Positions 44,579-53,201 of a stretch of DNA of 57,393 nucleotides are shown here, one piece after another (the first letter of the stretch is position 1; every line of letters begins with the position of its first letter). Source of the stretch: Dictyoglomota bacterium (lineage in GTDB: Bacteria > Coprothermobacterota > Coprothermobacteria > Coprothermobacterales > JAADFF01); assembly GCA_013153035.1 (NCBI GenBank), contig JAADFF010000018.1, forward strand, positions 1 to 57,393, written 5' to 3'. The notes below the pieces were generated by a model that did not search any database, had not been told where the DNA came from, and saw nothing but the letters and a program-made list of their open reading frames with translations. The position numbers were made by a program, and so were the translations under genes.

Positions 44579-46471
44579 GTGAGATATACATTTGAAACTT
44601 TGGAGAAAATAAGGGATGAGTACAAAGAACGTATAGAGATAAGAAGGAAGAGAACGCTAGAGCCGGGTAAGAAATATATTCTTACATGTGGTGGTACATC
44701 GTGTCTCAGTATTGGTGGTGAGAAACCTACATACCAGCTCTTTAAGGAGATAGTAGAAAAAGAGGGTCTTGAGGATAAGGTAGAGGTTATTAATGTTGGT
44801 TGTATGCGTATGTGTTCTGAAGGTCCCCTTGTGGCCATGTATCCCGGTGGTGTTTTGTATACAAAGGTGAAAGATGAAGAGACGGCAAAGCAGATAATAG
44901 ATGCAGCACTGAGTGAAAATCCATATGTCGATGGTCACCACTATAAAGATCCTATAACAGGAGAAGTTATTTATCACATGTGGGATATTCCATTTTTCAA
45001 GTATCAAGAGAGTGTTGTTCTTGAAAGGGTAGGTCTTATAGACCCAACAAGTATAGAGGAGTATATTGGGGCTGGTGGTTATTTTGGCCTTGCTCGTGCT
45101 CTGCAAATGTCTCCCGATGATGTTATACAGGAAGTTTATGATAGTGGACTGAGAGGCCGTGGTGGTGCAGGATTTCCTACAGGTCTGAAGTGGAAATTTG
45201 CCAGGCAGGCACAGGGTGAGCCCAAGTATGTTATTGCCAATGGTGATGAAGGCGACCCCGGTGCATATATGAATAGGGCAGAGATGGAGGGAGCCCCCTT
45301 TGCCCTTATAGAGGGCCTGACCATTGCTGGTTATGCTATAGGTGCTTCTAAAGGATATATATATACAAGGGCAGAGTATCCACTGGCAGCACATCTTCTT
45401 GAGCATGCTATTAAAGTTGCCAAAGAGAAAGGACTTCTTGGTGAGAATATCTTAGGTACAGGGTTTTCCTTTGACATAGAGGTATTTAAAGGTGCTGGTG
45501 CATTTGTGTGCGGTGAGGAGACAGCCCTTATTGCCTCTATTGAAGGTAAGGCTGGAAGACCAAGACCAAGACCACCATTTCCAGCCCAGAAAGGTCTCTT
45601 CGGCAAGCCTACCATTATTAACAATGTTGAGACACTAATAAATGTTGCCCTTATCATGGAAAGAGGATCCCAGTGGTTTAAACAACTTGGTACAGATAGA
45701 AGTCCTGGTACCAAAGTCTTTGCCCTTGCCGGTTCCCTTAGTGTTAGTGGTCTTGCGGAAGTATCGCTGGGTACCCCGATAAAAGTGCTGCTTGAAGATA
45801 TAGGTAGAGGTGCACCAGAAGGTCATACTCTGAAGGCCGTTCAGCTTGGTGGTCCTTCTGGTGGTTGTGTGCCCACAGAGCACTTTGATGCTCCCATAGA
45901 CTATGAAAGCCTAGGCTCTCTTGGTGCCATTATGGGATCTGGTGGTGTTATTGCCCTTGACGAGACCTCTTGTATGGTTGATGTCGCCAAGTTCTTCATT
46001 GAGTTTACAAAGAATGAGTCTTGTGGCCAGTGTACACCATGCCGAGATGGCCTTGTGGAGATGTATGATATTCTTGAGCGTATCACACAGGGCAAGGGAA
46101 CCATGGAGGATCTGGAGAAATTGGAGAAGATGGCTGTGACGGTGAAGAATACATCTTTATGTGGTTTGGGACAGACAGCTCCGGGACCAGTCCTTTCTAC
46201 GCTGAGATACTTTAAAGATGAGTATATAGCCCACATTGAAGAAAAGAAGTGTCCGGCCAAGGCATGTTTGCCACTAATTGAATATTACATTGTGCCCGAG
46301 GCATGTAAAGGATGTACCATTTGTGCTAAGAACTGTCCTGTAAATGCCATATCCGGTGAGCCCGGTAAGGTACATGTCATTGATCCCGAAGCCTGTGTGA
46401 AATGTGGCACATGTATGGCTGTATGTCCATTTGATGCCGTTGTGAAGATTGATGCTTTTGGAAAGGAGTGA
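44579..46471 (+). CDS. NuoF-like FMN / NAD(P)H-binding diaphorase subunit
   Basis: The 630-residue subunit has an N-terminal thioredoxin-like 2Fe-2S domain (C37, C42 and the GCMRMC pair near 84). A NuoF core follows with the nucleotide site GRGGAGFPTGLKW (about 193-206) and FMN site NGDEGDPGAY (about 221), then SLBB and a 4Fe-4S motif (SCGQCTPCRDG, about 480). A C-terminal 2x[4Fe-4S] ferredoxin domain (about 573-625) completes it. This is the layout of HydB, HndC and StnB. It delivers or takes electrons from NAD(P)H. Start GTG. Confidence 0.96.
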   Translation: MRYTFETLEKIRDEYKERIEIRRKRTLEPGKKYILTCGGTSCLSIGGEKPTYQLFKEIVEKEGLEDKVEVINVGCMRMCSEGPLVAMYPGGVLYTKVKDEETAKQIIDAALSENPYVDGHHYKDPITGEVIYHMWDIPFFKYQESVVLERVGLIDPTSIEEYIGAGGYFGLARALQMSPDDVIQEVYDSGLRGRGGAGFPTGLKWKFARQAQGEPKYVIANGDEGDPGAYMNRAEMEGAPFALIEGLTIAGYAIGASKGYIYTRAEYPLAAHLLEHAIKVAKEKGLLGENILGTGFSFDIEVFKGAGAFVCGEETALIASIEGKAGRPRPRPPFPAQKGLFGKPTIINNVETLINVALIMERGSQWFKQLGTDRSPGTKVFALAGSLSVSGLAEVSLGTPIKVLLEDIGRGAPEGHTLKAVQLGGPSGGCVPTEHFDAPIDYESLGSLGAIMGSGGVIALDETSCMVDVAKFFIEFTKNESCGQCTPCRDGLVEMYDILERITQGKGTMEDLEKLEKMAVTVKNTSLCGLGQTAPGPVLSTLRYFKDEYIAHIEEKKCPAKACLPLIEYYIVPEACKGCTICAKNCPVNAISGEPGKVHVIDPEACVKCGTCMAVCPFDAVVKIDAFGKE

Positions 46472-46476
46472 GGAGC

Positions 46477-49400
46477 GTGGAGTATGTAAACATTAAAATC
46501 AATGGAATACCTGTGAAGGCGAAAAAGGGAGCCAATGTCCTCGACACAGCTATAGAGAATGGCTTTTATATTCCCCATCTATGCCATGAAAAAGGGCTTT
46601 CTCCTGTTGGTGTGTGTCGTATGTGTGGTGTGAAGATAAAAATAGGTGATAGGTGGCTCAATAAAAATGGTACAGGTCCACAGTCCATGATTGTCACTGC
46701 CTGTACTACTGAAGTTCAAGAGGGTATGGAGGTTTATACCGATACCCCAGATATCTTGGATTATCGTATGCAGCTTATGGAAATGAATATGGTGCACCAC
46801 TGCGGTGATTGTATAGCTCCATGTATTGATGCATGTCCCGCTCACTCCGATATCCCAACATACCTTAGACTTATAAAGGAAGGCAAATACCACGAGGCCG
46901 TTGCTGTAATGAAGAAATCCTACATTCTTGCAGCTGTTCTTGGTAGGGTGTGTCCGGCATTTTGTGAAGATAGATGTCATAGAGGTGAACTTGAAGGTGC
47001 CGTATCTATTAGGCAGGCTAAGAAGTTTGCAGCAGATAGAGACCTTGAAGATGGTCCATGGATGCCCCAATTACCACCCTTTAATGGAAAGAAGGTTGCG
47101 GTCATAGGTGGTGGTCCCGGTGGTTTGTCTGCTGCTTACTATCTCAGATTAAAAGGTTATGAGGTAACGATATTTGAGAAGATGCCTAAGCTCGGTGGTA
47201 TGCTTCGTTATGGTATTCCTGAATACAGACTGCCCCGTGAGGTGCTTGATAAAGATATTGCCTCTTCACTCCTTTATGGTATACATGTAAAGACCGGTGT
47301 GGAGGTAGGAAAAGACATATCCTTTGATGAAATACGCTCCCAGTTTGACAGTGTTGTTATAGCCACCGGTGCGTGGAAATCGAGAAAGATGAACATACCT
47401 GGTGAAGATTTGCCCTATGTACAGGTAGGTGTAGACTTTATTACCAAGTTCCACAACGGTGAAAAGGTAAAGGTTGGCAAAAAGGTACTGGTTATTGGTG
47501 GTGGAGATGTTGCAATGGATGTTGCCCGTATCTCCCGCCGTCTTGGTGCCGATGTGACTGTTGTATATCGCCGTAGCAGGGCAGAGATGCCAGCCCACGA
47601 TATAGAGGTCCTTGAGGCAGAGGAGGAAGGCGTAAAGTTTGAGTTCCTTGCTACACCTGTGGCATTCCATGAGGGTGGAAAAGTGGAGCTTGTAAGGATG
47701 AAACTGGGAGAGCCTGATGAAAGAGGTAGAAGAAGACCTATACCCATAGAAGGCTCTAACTTCTTCATGGAAGCCGATAGTGTCTTTATTGCCATAGGCC
47801 AGAAACCCGATGGCAGCCTCTTTGAAAAACTGGGTATTGAGACAGATAGGGGCTGGGCAAAGTATGACAAGCACACACTCCAGACCTCTCTTGGTGATGT
47901 GTTTATTATAGGCGATGCCGCTATGGGTCCACGCACAGTTATTGAGGCTATAGCACAGGGTAGAAAGGCAGCCGACATGGTGGATATGTACCACAAGGGC
48001 AAGCTTGACCTTGTGAAGAAGGCATTTAATGAGCCGTGGAAGTACATAAATGAGATTTACTCTGACAAGGAAATAAAAGATCTCATAATGGAGTGGAAAC
48101 CTTACAACCACTTCTATAAAGAGGGTGAGATAGACTATAGCGATGTTAAACCAGCTAGCAGACTGCCTCACAAGCGTAGACCTGCTGAGGAAAGGGTTAA
48201 AGATTTTGGGGAAATAGAGCTTCCCTATGCAGAAGAAGAGATTAGAGGAGAAACCTCCCGCTGTATGGAATGTGGCTGTGATGCTGTAGACAGATGTCAG
48301 CTCAGAGAGTATGCCACATTCTTTGCCGTAGATTACGAAAATATTGACCACAAACCACGCAGTGGTGAGAAAGATACATCATCTGCTGTTATAGAGATTG
48401 ACCCCAAGAAATGTATTCTCTGTGAAAAGTGTATTAGGGCCTGTGAAGAGGTAACAGGTCTTGGTATTCTTACCCTTGCAAAGAGGGGAGAAGATACACA
48501 GGTCGTTGCGTGGATGGGAGATCCACTGGGTGAGACGGCATGTGTGTCCTGTGGTAACTGTCTCCAGGTATGTCCTACTGGTGCCATTATCAAGAAGAGG
48601 GTTGATGAGCCCAGAGAAGGATACTATCGCACAACAACTGTCAGAACGACATGTCCTTACTGCGGTGTGGGTTGTCAACTTGAGGTTAGAGTTCAGCCTG
48701 AGGAGAGAAAGGTTGTCGAGGTCTACGGTGTGCACGATGAAAAGGAGGTTAATGGTACTATTGGAGAGACATGTGTCAAGGGTAGATTTGGCCTTGACTT
48801 TGTCAGTTCTCCCGATAGATTGAAGAAACCACTGATAAAGAAAGATGGCAAGTTTGTTGAAGTATCTTGGGACGAGGCTCTTTCCTATGTAGCACAGCGT
48901 CTTACCGAGATTAAAGAGAAGTATGGTCCTGATGCCATAGGTGGTTTTGCCTCTGCCAAGTGCACCAATGAAGAAAACTATCTCTTCCAGAAGTTCATGC
49001 GTGCTGTCATTGGCACCAACAATGTTGACCACTGTGCAAGACTGTGCCATGCATCTACTGTTACCGGTCTTGCCCGTGCCTTCGGCTCCGCTGCAATGAC
49101 CAATACCATACCAGACCTTGCCCTTGATGCAAATGTCATATTTGTTATAGGCTCCAATACCACAGAGACACATCCTGTAACCTCTTACTACATCAGAAAG
49201 GCACATAGAAACGGTGCAACCCTCATTGTTGCCGATCCAAGAAAGATAGACCTTGCCAGAGAGGCAGATATATTCCTCCAGCTGAAACCCGGTACAGATA
49301 TAGCCCTGATTGGTGCCATGATGCATGTCATCATCAGAGATGGCTTGTGGGATAAACAGTTTGTCAAAGAGAGAACACTGGGCTTTGAAGAAGTTGCCCA

Positions 49401-50688
49401 GACTGTTAAAGATATGACCCCAGAGTGGGCAGAGAAGATTACCGGTGTGCCTGCCGAGCTTATAGAAAAGGCTGCTAAGGTATATGCCACAGCAGAGCGT
49501 GCCTCTATTGTCTACTGCATGGGTATTACACAGCATGCCCATGGTGTTGGCAATGTCCTTTCCCTTGCCAACCTTGCCATGCTTACAGGCAATGTAGGTA
49601 AGCCCGGCACAGGTGTTAACCCACTGAGAGGTCAAAACAATGTCCAGGGTGCCTGTGATATGGCAGCATTGCCCAATGTCTTCCCCGGTTATCAGAAGGT
49701 TACCGATCCCGAGGCAGTTATGAAGTTTATGCAGGCATGGAATGTAGATTACCTCTCTTCCAAGAAGGGTCTCACCATTGTTGAGATGGTTCATGGTGTT
49801 AAGGAAGGTAAGATTAAAGCCCTGTATATCATGGGTGAAAATCCTGTGATTTCTGACCCCAATACAAATGAGGTTATAGAAAACCTTAAAGCACTTGAGT
49901 TCCTTGTGGTGCAGGATATCTTCATGACAGAGACAGCAGAGCTTGCCGATGTCGTGCTTCCTGCAGCGGCATTCCTTGAGAAAGAGGGAACATATACAAA
50001 CTCTGATAGACGTATCCAGCGTGTAAGAAAGGCATTTGAGCCAATAGGTAGTGCTAAACCCGACTGGGTAATCATACAGGAGCTTGCTCGCTATATGGGA
50101 TATGATATGCACTACAGCAGTCCCGCGGAGATTATGGAGGAGATTCGCAGGGTGGCCCCAATTTATGCTGGTGTAACTTACGAGCGTCTTGAGCGTGGAG
50201 AGGTGCTGCACTGGCCTGTCCGGGGACTGGACCACCCTGGTACCCCAATACTGCATACAGATAAGTTTGCCCACCCTGATGGTAAAGGTAGATTTTATGC
50301 TGTGCCATATCAGGGTCCATGGGAAGAGCCCGATGAAGAGTATCCATTTATCATGACAACAGGTAGGGTGCTCCAGCACTTCCACACTGGCACCATGACA
50401 AGGAGAACAAGGGCACTGAATGAGCTTATGGATAAGCCATTCGTCCAGATTAATCCTGAGGATGCCGAACGTCTTGGTATCAAAGATGGTGACAAGGTTA
50501 GAGTATCTTCCCGTAGAGGCTCTGTAGAGGTCTATGCATGGGTAACAGATATTGTGCCAAAGGGTGTAGTATTCATGGCGTTCCACTTTAAAGAAGCACC
50601 AGCCAATAGGCTCACTCCCGATGTACTCGACCCTTATGCGAAGATTCCTGAGTACAAGGTGTCTGCTGTAAAGATAGAAAAAATCTGA
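46477..50688 (+). CDS. Fusion of StnC-like (2Fe-2S + NfnB/GltD) module and formate dehydrogenase catalytic subunit
   Basis: This is a 1,403-residue fusion. In order: a 2Fe-2S ferredoxin domain (about 1-85); a Cys-rich GltD-type 4Fe-4S region (about 108-185); an FAD/NAD(P)H oxidoreductase with GGGPGGLSAAYYL (about 211) and GGGDVAMDVARI (about 338); a CMECGC Cys cluster (about 596); two 4Fe-4S clusters (about 645-700); and the molybdopterin formate dehydrogenase. The last has CPYCGVGC (about 726-733), CVKGRFG, catalytic Cys857-His858 (RLCHAS, Cys in place of Sec) and NNVQGACDMAALP. Start GTG behind AAGGAG. NfnB-like modules use NADPH and can bifurcate electrons. Confidence 0.95.
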   Translation: MEYVNIKINGIPVKAKKGANVLDTAIENGFYIPHLCHEKGLSPVGVCRMCGVKIKIGDRWLNKNGTGPQSMIVTACTTEVQEGMEVYTDTPDILDYRMQLMEMNMVHHCGDCIAPCIDACPAHSDIPTYLRLIKEGKYHEAVAVMKKSYILAAVLGRVCPAFCEDRCHRGELEGAVSIRQAKKFAADRDLEDGPWMPQLPPFNGKKVAVIGGGPGGLSAAYYLRLKGYEVTIFEKMPKLGGMLRYGIPEYRLPREVLDKDIASSLLYGIHVKTGVEVGKDISFDEIRSQFDSVVIATGAWKSRKMNIPGEDLPYVQVGVDFITKFHNGEKVKVGKKVLVIGGGDVAMDVARISRRLGADVTVVYRRSRAEMPAHDIEVLEAEEEGVKFEFLATPVAFHEGGKVELVRMKLGEPDERGRRRPIPIEGSNFFMEADSVFIAIGQKPDGSLFEKLGIETDRGWAKYDKHTLQTSLGDVFIIGDAAMGPRTVIEAIAQGRKAADMVDMYHKGKLDLVKKAFNEPWKYINEIYSDKEIKDLIMEWKPYNHFYKEGEIDYSDVKPASRLPHKRRPAEERVKDFGEIELPYAEEEIRGETSRCMECGCDAVDRCQLREYATFFAVDYENIDHKPRSGEKDTSSAVIEIDPKKCILCEKCIRACEEVTGLGILTLAKRGEDTQVVAWMGDPLGETACVSCGNCLQVCPTGAIIKKRVDEPREGYYRTTTVRTTCPYCGVGCQLEVRVQPEERKVVEVYGVHDEKEVNGTIGETCVKGRFGLDFVSSPDRLKKPLIKKDGKFVEVSWDEALSYVAQRLTEIKEKYGPDAIGGFASAKCTNEENYLFQKFMRAVIGTNNVDHCARLCHASTVTGLARAFGSAAMTNTIPDLALDANVIFVIGSNTTETHPVTSYYIRKAHRNGATLIVADPRKIDLAREADIFLQLKPGTDIALIGAMMHVIIRDGLWDKQFVKERTLGFEEVAQTVKDMTPEWAEKITGVPAELIEKAAKVYATAERASIVYCMGITQHAHGVGNVLSLANLAMLTGNVGKPGTGVNPLRGQNNVQGACDMAALPNVFPGYQKVTDPEAVMKFMQAWNVDYLSSKKGLTIVEMVHGVKEGKIKALYIMGENPVISDPNTNEVIENLKALEFLVVQDIFMTETAELADVVLPAAAFLEKEGTYTNSDRRIQRVRKAFEPIGSAKPDWVIIQELARYMGYDMHYSSPAEIMEEIRRVAPIYAGVTYERLERGEVLHWPVRGLDHPGTPILHTDKFAHPDGKGRFYAVPYQGPWEEPDEEYPFIMTTGRVLQHFHTGTMTRRTRALNELMDKPFVQINPEDAERLGIKDGDKVRVSSRRGSVEVYAWVTDIVPKGVVFMAFHFKEAPANRLTPDVLDPYAKIPEYKVSAVKIEKI

Positions 50689-50692
50689 TCGT

Positions 50693-50715
50693 AAGGGGGG
50701 AATATTTCCCCCCTT
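50693..50715 (+). terminator. Hairpin between the formate dehydrogenase gene and focA
   Basis: AAGGGGGGAA (50693-50702) and TTCCCCCCTT (50706-50715) with a 3-nt loop, followed by CTTTTATATA. It probably terminates or attenuates the dehydrogenase transcript before focA. Confidence 0.88.
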
Positions 50716-50776
50716 CTTTTATATACAACCCGAGTTTTTAGGTATATAAAAATTCCGTTGAAAGGAGGGGTTTATC

Positions 50777-51601
50777 TTGGCTTACATCAAAAATCCTGTA
50801 GAAATGATGAAGGCCATAGGTAATGTTGGCAGGAAGAAAGGTGAGCTGTCTACCTTTCAGCTGCTGCTGAGAGGCTTTATGGGAGGCATGTTTATTGCCG
50901 TAGGTGGTGCCCTTGCCACTGTTGCCAGTACAGGTATTTCTTCTATCGGATTGAAGAAGTTTATGCTTGGTGCTGTCTTCCCTGTGGGCCTTATTGCCAT
51001 TGTCCTTACAGGTATGGAACTATTTACAGGAGATGTCATGTGTGTACCCGTAGCGGTATTTCAAAAGAAAACAACATGGAACAAGGTGTGGAGAGTTTGG
51101 CTCTGGGTTATCATTGGTAATTTCTTTGGCAGTATTTTCTGGGCATATCTCATGAGTGTAGGTCCTTTTGTGTCTCTCTCTGCATCGGGTGCCACACCTA
51201 ATGTGTTTGGGCAGGCGGCCATTAAGATTGCCGAGGCTAAGGTGCTCACATATCAAAGTGCCGGTGCATTTGGCTTGTGGAGTGTTTTTATGAAGGCCAT
51301 TGGTTGTAATATGCTTGTCAATCTTGCCATACTCCTTGCCTTTGTGGCAGAAGATGCTGTGGGTAAGATGCTTGGTATCTGGTTCCCCATCATGGCATTT
51401 GTCACCACAGGCTTTGAACACAGTGTTGCCAATATGTACTTTGTTCCTGTTGGTATGATGCTTGGTGCTAAAGTATCCTGGGGGCAGTTCCTGTACTGGA
51501 ACCTTATTCCTGTTATACTCGGTAATATTGTTGGAGGTCTGCTCCTTATAGGTGTTATATATCACCTTGCCCACGGTAAAGAAGCAGTAGAGACAAACTA
51601 A
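50777..51601 (+). CDS. focA: Formate/nitrite channel, FocA/NirC family
   Basis: A 274-residue membrane protein of six helices. The conserved central His215 lies in GFEHSVANMYFVPVGMMLG, and the Leu/Phe-lined pore sequence GMELFTGDVMCVP matches formate channels. It starts at TTG behind AAAGGAGGGG. The gene follows the formate dehydrogenase across a terminator, so formate import or export is the natural role. FocA moves formate by facilitated diffusion, with direction set by pH. Confidence 0.93.
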   Translation: MAYIKNPVEMMKAIGNVGRKKGELSTFQLLLRGFMGGMFIAVGGALATVASTGISSIGLKKFMLGAVFPVGLIAIVLTGMELFTGDVMCVPVAVFQKKTTWNKVWRVWLWVIIGNFFGSIFWAYLMSVGPFVSLSASGATPNVFGQAAIKIAEAKVLTYQSAGAFGLWSVFMKAIGCNMLVNLAILLAFVAEDAVGKMLGIWFPIMAFVTTGFEHSVANMYFVPVGMMLGAKVSWGQFLYWNLIPVILGNIVGGLLLIGVIYHLAHGKEAVETN

Positions 51602-51608
51602 GATATAG

Positions 51609-51628
51609 GGGCGGGGGCATCCCCGCCC
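51609..51628 (+). terminator. Hairpin after focA
   Basis: GGGCGGGG (51609-51616) and CCCCGCCC (51621-51628) pair around a 4-nt loop. The following T tract (TTTATACTAATT) is weak, so some readthrough into mobA is likely. Confidence 0.75.
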
Positions 51629-51653
51629 TTTATACTAATTAAGAGGTGGTTTT

Positions 51654-52235
51654 ATGATAGTGGGTATACTGGCTGGAGGTAAGGCCAAACGGTTTGGTGG
51701 TGATAAACTTCATCATCCTGTAGGTGATAAGCCTCTTATTGATATTGTTTACGATAAGGTGTCTTCGCTTGGCTACCCTGTGTATATCATTACATCAGAG
51801 GATAGGGCAGAGTCTTTTATGAAAAGGGGCTACCATACGCTTATAGATTCATATCTTATTGGTCCTATAGGTGGTGTTATCACCGCCTTGCAGAGAGATA
51901 GTGCTCTCCTTGTTGCCGGTGATATGCCCTTTTTAGACAAAGGTTTTTTGAAAAAACTTATACATATCAGCGGACGGGGAAGGTACACCGTCATACCCAC
52001 TCACTCTGTATGTCTACTTGAGCCACTACATGCTGTCTATAGCAAGTGCATATTAGGTGAACTTATATCTTATGTAGATAGTGGAGGACGAGGCCTTCAG
52101 TGGTTTTTTAAACACAGAAAACATCTATATGTTCCATACTATGTAAAAAATGGAAAGCAGATGCGTTCTTTTTACAACATCAACACCAAGGAGGACCTCC
52201 ATGCTCTCTCGTGTGAAGAGATATATTCCCGCTGA
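51654..52235 (+). CDS. mobA: Molybdenum cofactor guanylyltransferase (MobA-like)
   Basis: A 193-residue nucleotidyltransferase with the MobA pattern: GILAGGKAKRFGGDK at the N terminus, GPIGGVITAL, and VAGDMPFLDKGF with the metal-binding Asp. It attaches GMP to molybdopterin to make the dinucleotide cofactor needed by bacterial formate dehydrogenases. The CTP-specific MocA branch is related, but the context fits MobA. It lies 26 nt past the focA terminator and overlaps the next gene by 35 nt. Confidence 0.88.
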   Translation: MIVGILAGGKAKRFGGDKLHHPVGDKPLIDIVYDKVSSLGYPVYIITSEDRAESFMKRGYHTLIDSYLIGPIGGVITALQRDSALLVAGDMPFLDKGFLKKLIHISGRGRYTVIPTHSVCLLEPLHAVYSKCILGELISYVDSGGRGLQWFFKHRKHLYVPYYVKNGKQMRSFYNINTKEDLHALSCEEIYSR

Positions 52236-53013
52236 TATAGAGATTTTATATCTTACACTGGGAGGTTCTCATCTTTATGGCACGGCAACTGACAATTCCG
52301 ATACCGATATCTGGGGTATATGCAGGTGTAGGGAGGTATTTCACTTTTCTACGGCATCAGATAATACCCCCAACACACATGACGATATAGATATCTTGCT
52401 TTTACCTGAAGAAGAATTTGTGAGACGGCTAAGAGCAGGAGATATTAAGGCTATTGATATTCTATTTTCCTATACATGTCCTTCATGTATACTTTGGGGC
52501 AGTGCCGATTATATAAAGGTCTTTGTGCCATATCTAAACTGGCATGTGTCATCTGTGTGTTCTTACATTTATGAAGAACTGAGGGGCTATCCTGTCTATG
52601 GCAGTATGCTTTGGAAAATAAGGAAGACTATAGAGATTTTCTCTCTTTATAGTAGTGATATCCCACTGTGGGACATTTTAAGCAGAGTAGAAATACCCCT
52701 TGATACTTATACCTATGAAATATCGGGCAAGAAAAGGATTGGTGTCTCTGCGTATAACAAAAAGATTCAAGATGTCCCTGTGGATAAAGCAGTAGATATA
52801 TTGAGAAGCCTTTATGTGTCGCGGTTGAGAGCAGACTTTCGCTATAAAAACATGATGCATGCCATAAGGGCTACTGCTGAGTTTGAAGAGTATGTTGATA
52901 CAGGTGAAATTCATTTTCCACTAAAGTGTGCCTCTTTTTTAAAAAGAGTGAAGAAAGGCTTCTATCCATGGCATGAGCTTGTAGATAAACTGTCTTTGTG
53001 GCTTTGGTGCTAG
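52201..53013 (+). CDS. Predicted nucleotidyltransferase, DNA polymerase beta superfamily (YcgL-like)
   Basis: A 270-residue protein with the N-terminal nucleotidyltransferase motif LGGSHLYGTATDNSDTDIWG (GSxxYG with metal-binding Asp-x-Asp), then a DDIDILLLP segment carrying the third acidic residue. The C-terminal two-thirds are helical. The frame opens at 52150 but AAGGAGG places the ATG at 52201, inside mobA. The substrate is unknown. I see no reason to link it to cofactor synthesis beyond the 35-nt overlap. Confidence 0.82.
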   Translation: MLSRVKRYIPADIEILYLTLGGSHLYGTATDNSDTDIWGICRCREVFHFSTASDNTPNTHDDIDILLLPEEEFVRRLRAGDIKAIDILFSYTCPSCILWGSADYIKVFVPYLNWHVSSVCSYIYEELRGYPVYGSMLWKIRKTIEIFSLYSSDIPLWDILSRVEIPLDTYTYEISGKKRIGVSAYNKKIQDVPVDKAVDILRSLYVSRLRADFRYKNMMHAIRATAEFEEYVDTGEIHFPLKCASFLKRVKKGFYPWHELVDKLSLWLWC

Positions 53014-53201
53014 TTATGAAGATATATAAAAAATAGGTGCTATTTTAATATTTAATTTTGTTACTTTGATTTCATTCTGGTAAATCTTCAATGTTTTATG
53101 GACTATTGATATATTTGTACTGTTTTTTTTATTTGATGTAAAATATATGTGGCAATGGGGTGCGATGCCGGCAATATTGATTTGAAAGGGGGATGATTTG
53201 C
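53014..53201. promoter_or_regulatory. AT-rich gap with promoter of the secreted amidase-like gene
   Basis: This 188-nt AT-rich gap holds a promoter candidate: TTGTAC (53115-53120), an 18-nt spacer and TAAAAT (53139-53144). No terminator hairpin for the upstream gene was found, and no other gene is supported. Confidence 0.5.

Noticed and set aside
48379-50586. A 735-codon open frame antisense to the FDH fusion gene
   Set aside because: It mirrors a strongly coding gene. Codon choice on the real strand avoids antisense stops, the translation has no recognisable motif, and there is no ribosome-binding site or promoter.
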